NCBI RefSeq assembly: GCF_019649055.1
Contig: NW_026570313.1
Location: 520,800-584,799 of the forward strand
Source of the DNA: Paramacrobiotus metropolitanus
Taxonomy: Eukaryota > Tardigrada > Eutardigrada > Parachela > Macrobiotidae
Reading direction: 5' to 3'
Length of the DNA stretch: 64,000 bases
A program made the position numbers and the translations under genes. Below the pieces are notes generated by a model. The model did no database searches. It had not been told where the DNA came from and was given only the letters and a program-made list of their open reading frames with translations. Positions 61,937 through 64,000 of this stretch are shown here, piece after piece (position 1 is the stretch's first letter; each line of letters opens with the position of its first letter).

Positions 61937-63452
61937 GACGTGGACAGTACGAAGAGAATGCGATAATCGGCGGCTTTGACACAAGGCTTCAGTAATAATA
62001 ATGAAGATAAATAACGGACTGTATAGGTTCATGCTAGTTTTATTTCGCAAAACATACCGATTATTATTGGAGGAAATTAACGGGACAGACAGTTTCGGAC
62101 TTATATTTGGGTTGCACACATAATTGTCCAACCCTAACATAAGGCCGAAACTGTGTCACACATTTGATTAACTGCGCTATCTGGAATCTGACCGGAGCCG
62201 TTGTGGCATGTGCTTTTTGCATCACTGGCTGTCTGTTAAAAGACAAAAGACTTCTTATTCGGCGAGTTTCACTCATGAAACGGCTTCCCTCTTTCCTGCA
62301 CTCTCGCAGAAGGTTCGGTATGCAAAGCAAGCTTTATTACTCAATCGATTTAGGCAGAGCAAGACTCCTGGCAGAAAAACACTCAGACACCGAGAGGATT
62401 CTCAGCAGACAGAGAGACAGACTGACTGTTCCAGCAAGATTCTAAGGTGGGCGCCAATCCTCTGCATCGTCCTATCTCCCTGCATCCTTTCATTGGGAAC
62501 ACTGCGGAGTGCGGACATCACAGACTTTTTCAGTCCTAGCCGTCAATTACTTCGCACAGTGGGCAGCCATCTGCCTAACCTGTCTCCGTGACTATGTTTC
62601 TGTTTGAACCGACATATTTGCGCAGAGAATACAGATCTTTCACTCACAACCGGAACTTGTTGTTCTCTGACTGTTCGTATGGAACGAAATAATCTTACGA
62701 CTTAATACCATAGTGGGAACAAACATACGCCGCTTCGCTTTGCTCCGCTCTGTAATGAGCGGAGCAAAGCCAAGCGGCGTATGTTTGCTCCCTCTATGTT
62801 AATACCGAAGGAATGTTTTTCTGTTTGCACTATCCACAATGGCCCCTACATACAGAGTCGACAGAATCACCTGGCATAATTTCCATTGGGCCAAAAATCG
62901 CTGCGAAAACGACCCGCTGTATTGAATCTAATATATTATTGTAATGTAACAACACTACTTTATTCATTTTTATGCAGTTTATTGTGGGCCTTATTAACGC
63001 GCTAAAATTGTTTTCTACTGCGTAATTCGCTGAGGTGTTAATTATGTATAATTATTCATTTCTCGTGAATGTCAAAATTGCTTTATGGGAGCCTATCCCG
63101 ATCCAGTGCATGAGGCCGTAAAGTGAATTCCAGGGCAGCACTTATTTCCTTTTATCCAAAGGTTTATTGCAGCTACTCCTATTTATCATAAAAAAGCTGG
63201 CTTTCGTTGTTGTAACAATAAACATGCAATCGAAAAAGGCTATACTGTTGACGATGCTTTAAATTAGTCTTGTGAATGACCTTTGCAGCTGGATTACCCC
63301 ATTCGATTCTATTGGAAGCGGTTTTCATTCAGGGCGCTGAGCACTTCATCCTCTTCTAAAAAGCTGCCTGTTTCGTTAATTTTGGCTCGTCCGGTAACAA
63401 CATTAATAAAATTGAGAAACAAGTATTACGTCTTACATTGGGTTGGGCGTGT
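61937..63452. other. Spacer between U7 and U8 with a hairpin
   Basis: This includes the U7 upstream region paralogous to that of U6 (62180-62480), the inverted repeat at 62715-62792, and near 63300-63420 the 3' flank of U8, which shares blocks with those of U4-U6. No gene recognised. Confidence 0.5.
62715..62792. repeat. Hairpin with 36-bp arms
   Basis: The left arm 62715-62750 ('gggaacaaacatacgccgct' onward) and right arm 62757-62792 are reverse complements with about two mismatches and a 6-bp loop. It looks like a tiny foldback element or an intrinsic hairpin. Confidence 0.85.
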
Positions 63453-64000
63453 TTATTGTGGAAGGTCAAAATGTGCATCAATGGCTGCCACTGCCAGCTT
63501 CGTCAGGCTGGACACATCCAGCAGTCTAAGATCAGCGTACATCCAATCGTTCGGAGTGCCATCTGGACGGAAACCGCTGTACCTGCAAAATATATAAAGA
63601 TCAACTAACTGCACGTAGAACAACCGGCGCAGATCAAATTGTTGCCGTCAAAAACATACAGTTGCAAAAAGAGCCGAATGTGGCTCCACTGATGGGGATA
63701 CTGCAGCTTGTCCACCCAGTGACGATGAATGGAGCGCACTCGATCGTAGACGGTGGGGTTAAGCGGAGGACAACTCCTCTCCGCCCCGAACAGAAACTGC
63801 CGTAGTATATCGGCTTGGCCTTCAGCGGAACGCAGCATTAAATACGGGATCGTAATGCGGGTTTTCCGGTAGCCAGCTGACGTGCTGCTCCTGCTGTTGT
63901 AGCCAGCTTCCGTCTGTGGAAAATCCATAAACGGAAACAGAGACGATATATTCCAGGGATGGGCAATATCCTTTACGGTGTAATTGCGCAGCAACAGTCG
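63453..64000 (-). CDS. Array gene U8: F-box-like family, partial at the window edge
   Basis: Exon 4 is 63582-63453 and the end of exon 3 is 64000-63660, joined in phase 2. The sequence LLLRNYTVKDIAHPWNISSL, VYDRVRSIHRHWVDKLQYPH and DLRLLDVSSLTKLAVAAIDA is close to U6 and U7. The donor GTATGT and acceptor TTTGCAG are consensus. The remaining exon 3, the F-box and the N-terminal module lie beyond the window, so completeness cannot be judged. The visible part has no lesion. Confidence 0.75.

Overview
This is a nuclear genomic window from an invertebrate animal. Genes are split by short GT-AG introns (about 50 bp to a few kb), families are animal-type (GLYAT-like acyltransferases, BTB-Kelch proteins, a peptide-hormone GPCR pair), and a non-LTR retroelement relic and several MITE-like elements lie between genes. 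Gene style and the large F-box family suggest a tardigrade, possibly a hypsibiid, but that is an impression and not proven here. No CRISPR, operon, rRNA or convincing tRNA was seen.

Left part (1-27,760). A GLYAT-like gene (505-1679, +) converges on a BTB-BACK-Kelch gene (5114-2100, -). Two tandem paralogues of a GnRH/AKH/corazonin-type receptor follow on the minus strand (12850-6708 and 24595-14746), with the same five-exon layout and intron phases. The first has a 17-nt frame-shifting deletion in TM4. The last exon of the second sits in a 2-kb tandem duplication (13995-15977 / 15978-17940) whose second copy differs almost only by small deletions. A second GLYAT paralogue (26441-27760, +) closes this block.

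Right part (29,153-64,000). A minus-strand array of at least eight copies (U1-U8 here) of one four-exon gene follows. Each has a long first exon encoding a conserved N-terminal module of unknown function with a Tudor/chromo-barrel-like feel, a second exon of exactly 91 nt where present, a third exon that completes an F-box-like motif split across the exon 2/3 junction, and a short C-terminal exon. U1, U5 and U6 have intact frames (603, 615 and 613 aa). U2 and U7 carry frameshifts and stops, U3 is truncated with exons 1 and 2 fused, U4 has a scrambled exon 1, and U8 runs off the edge. A second BTB-Kelch gene (52423-49896, -) and a broken BTB-BACK pseudogene (57741-58600, +) are interleaved. MITE-like inverted-repeat elements lie in introns of U5 and U6 and between genes.

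Taken together, the right half looks like a birth-and-death cluster of ubiquitin-ligase substrate adaptors: F-box proteins would act with Skp1-Cul1 and BTB-Kelch proteins with Cul3. The F-box family with its N-terminal module is the best candidate here for an undescribed system. All exon models come from reading splice signals and comparing paralogues by eye; no search or RNA evidence was available.
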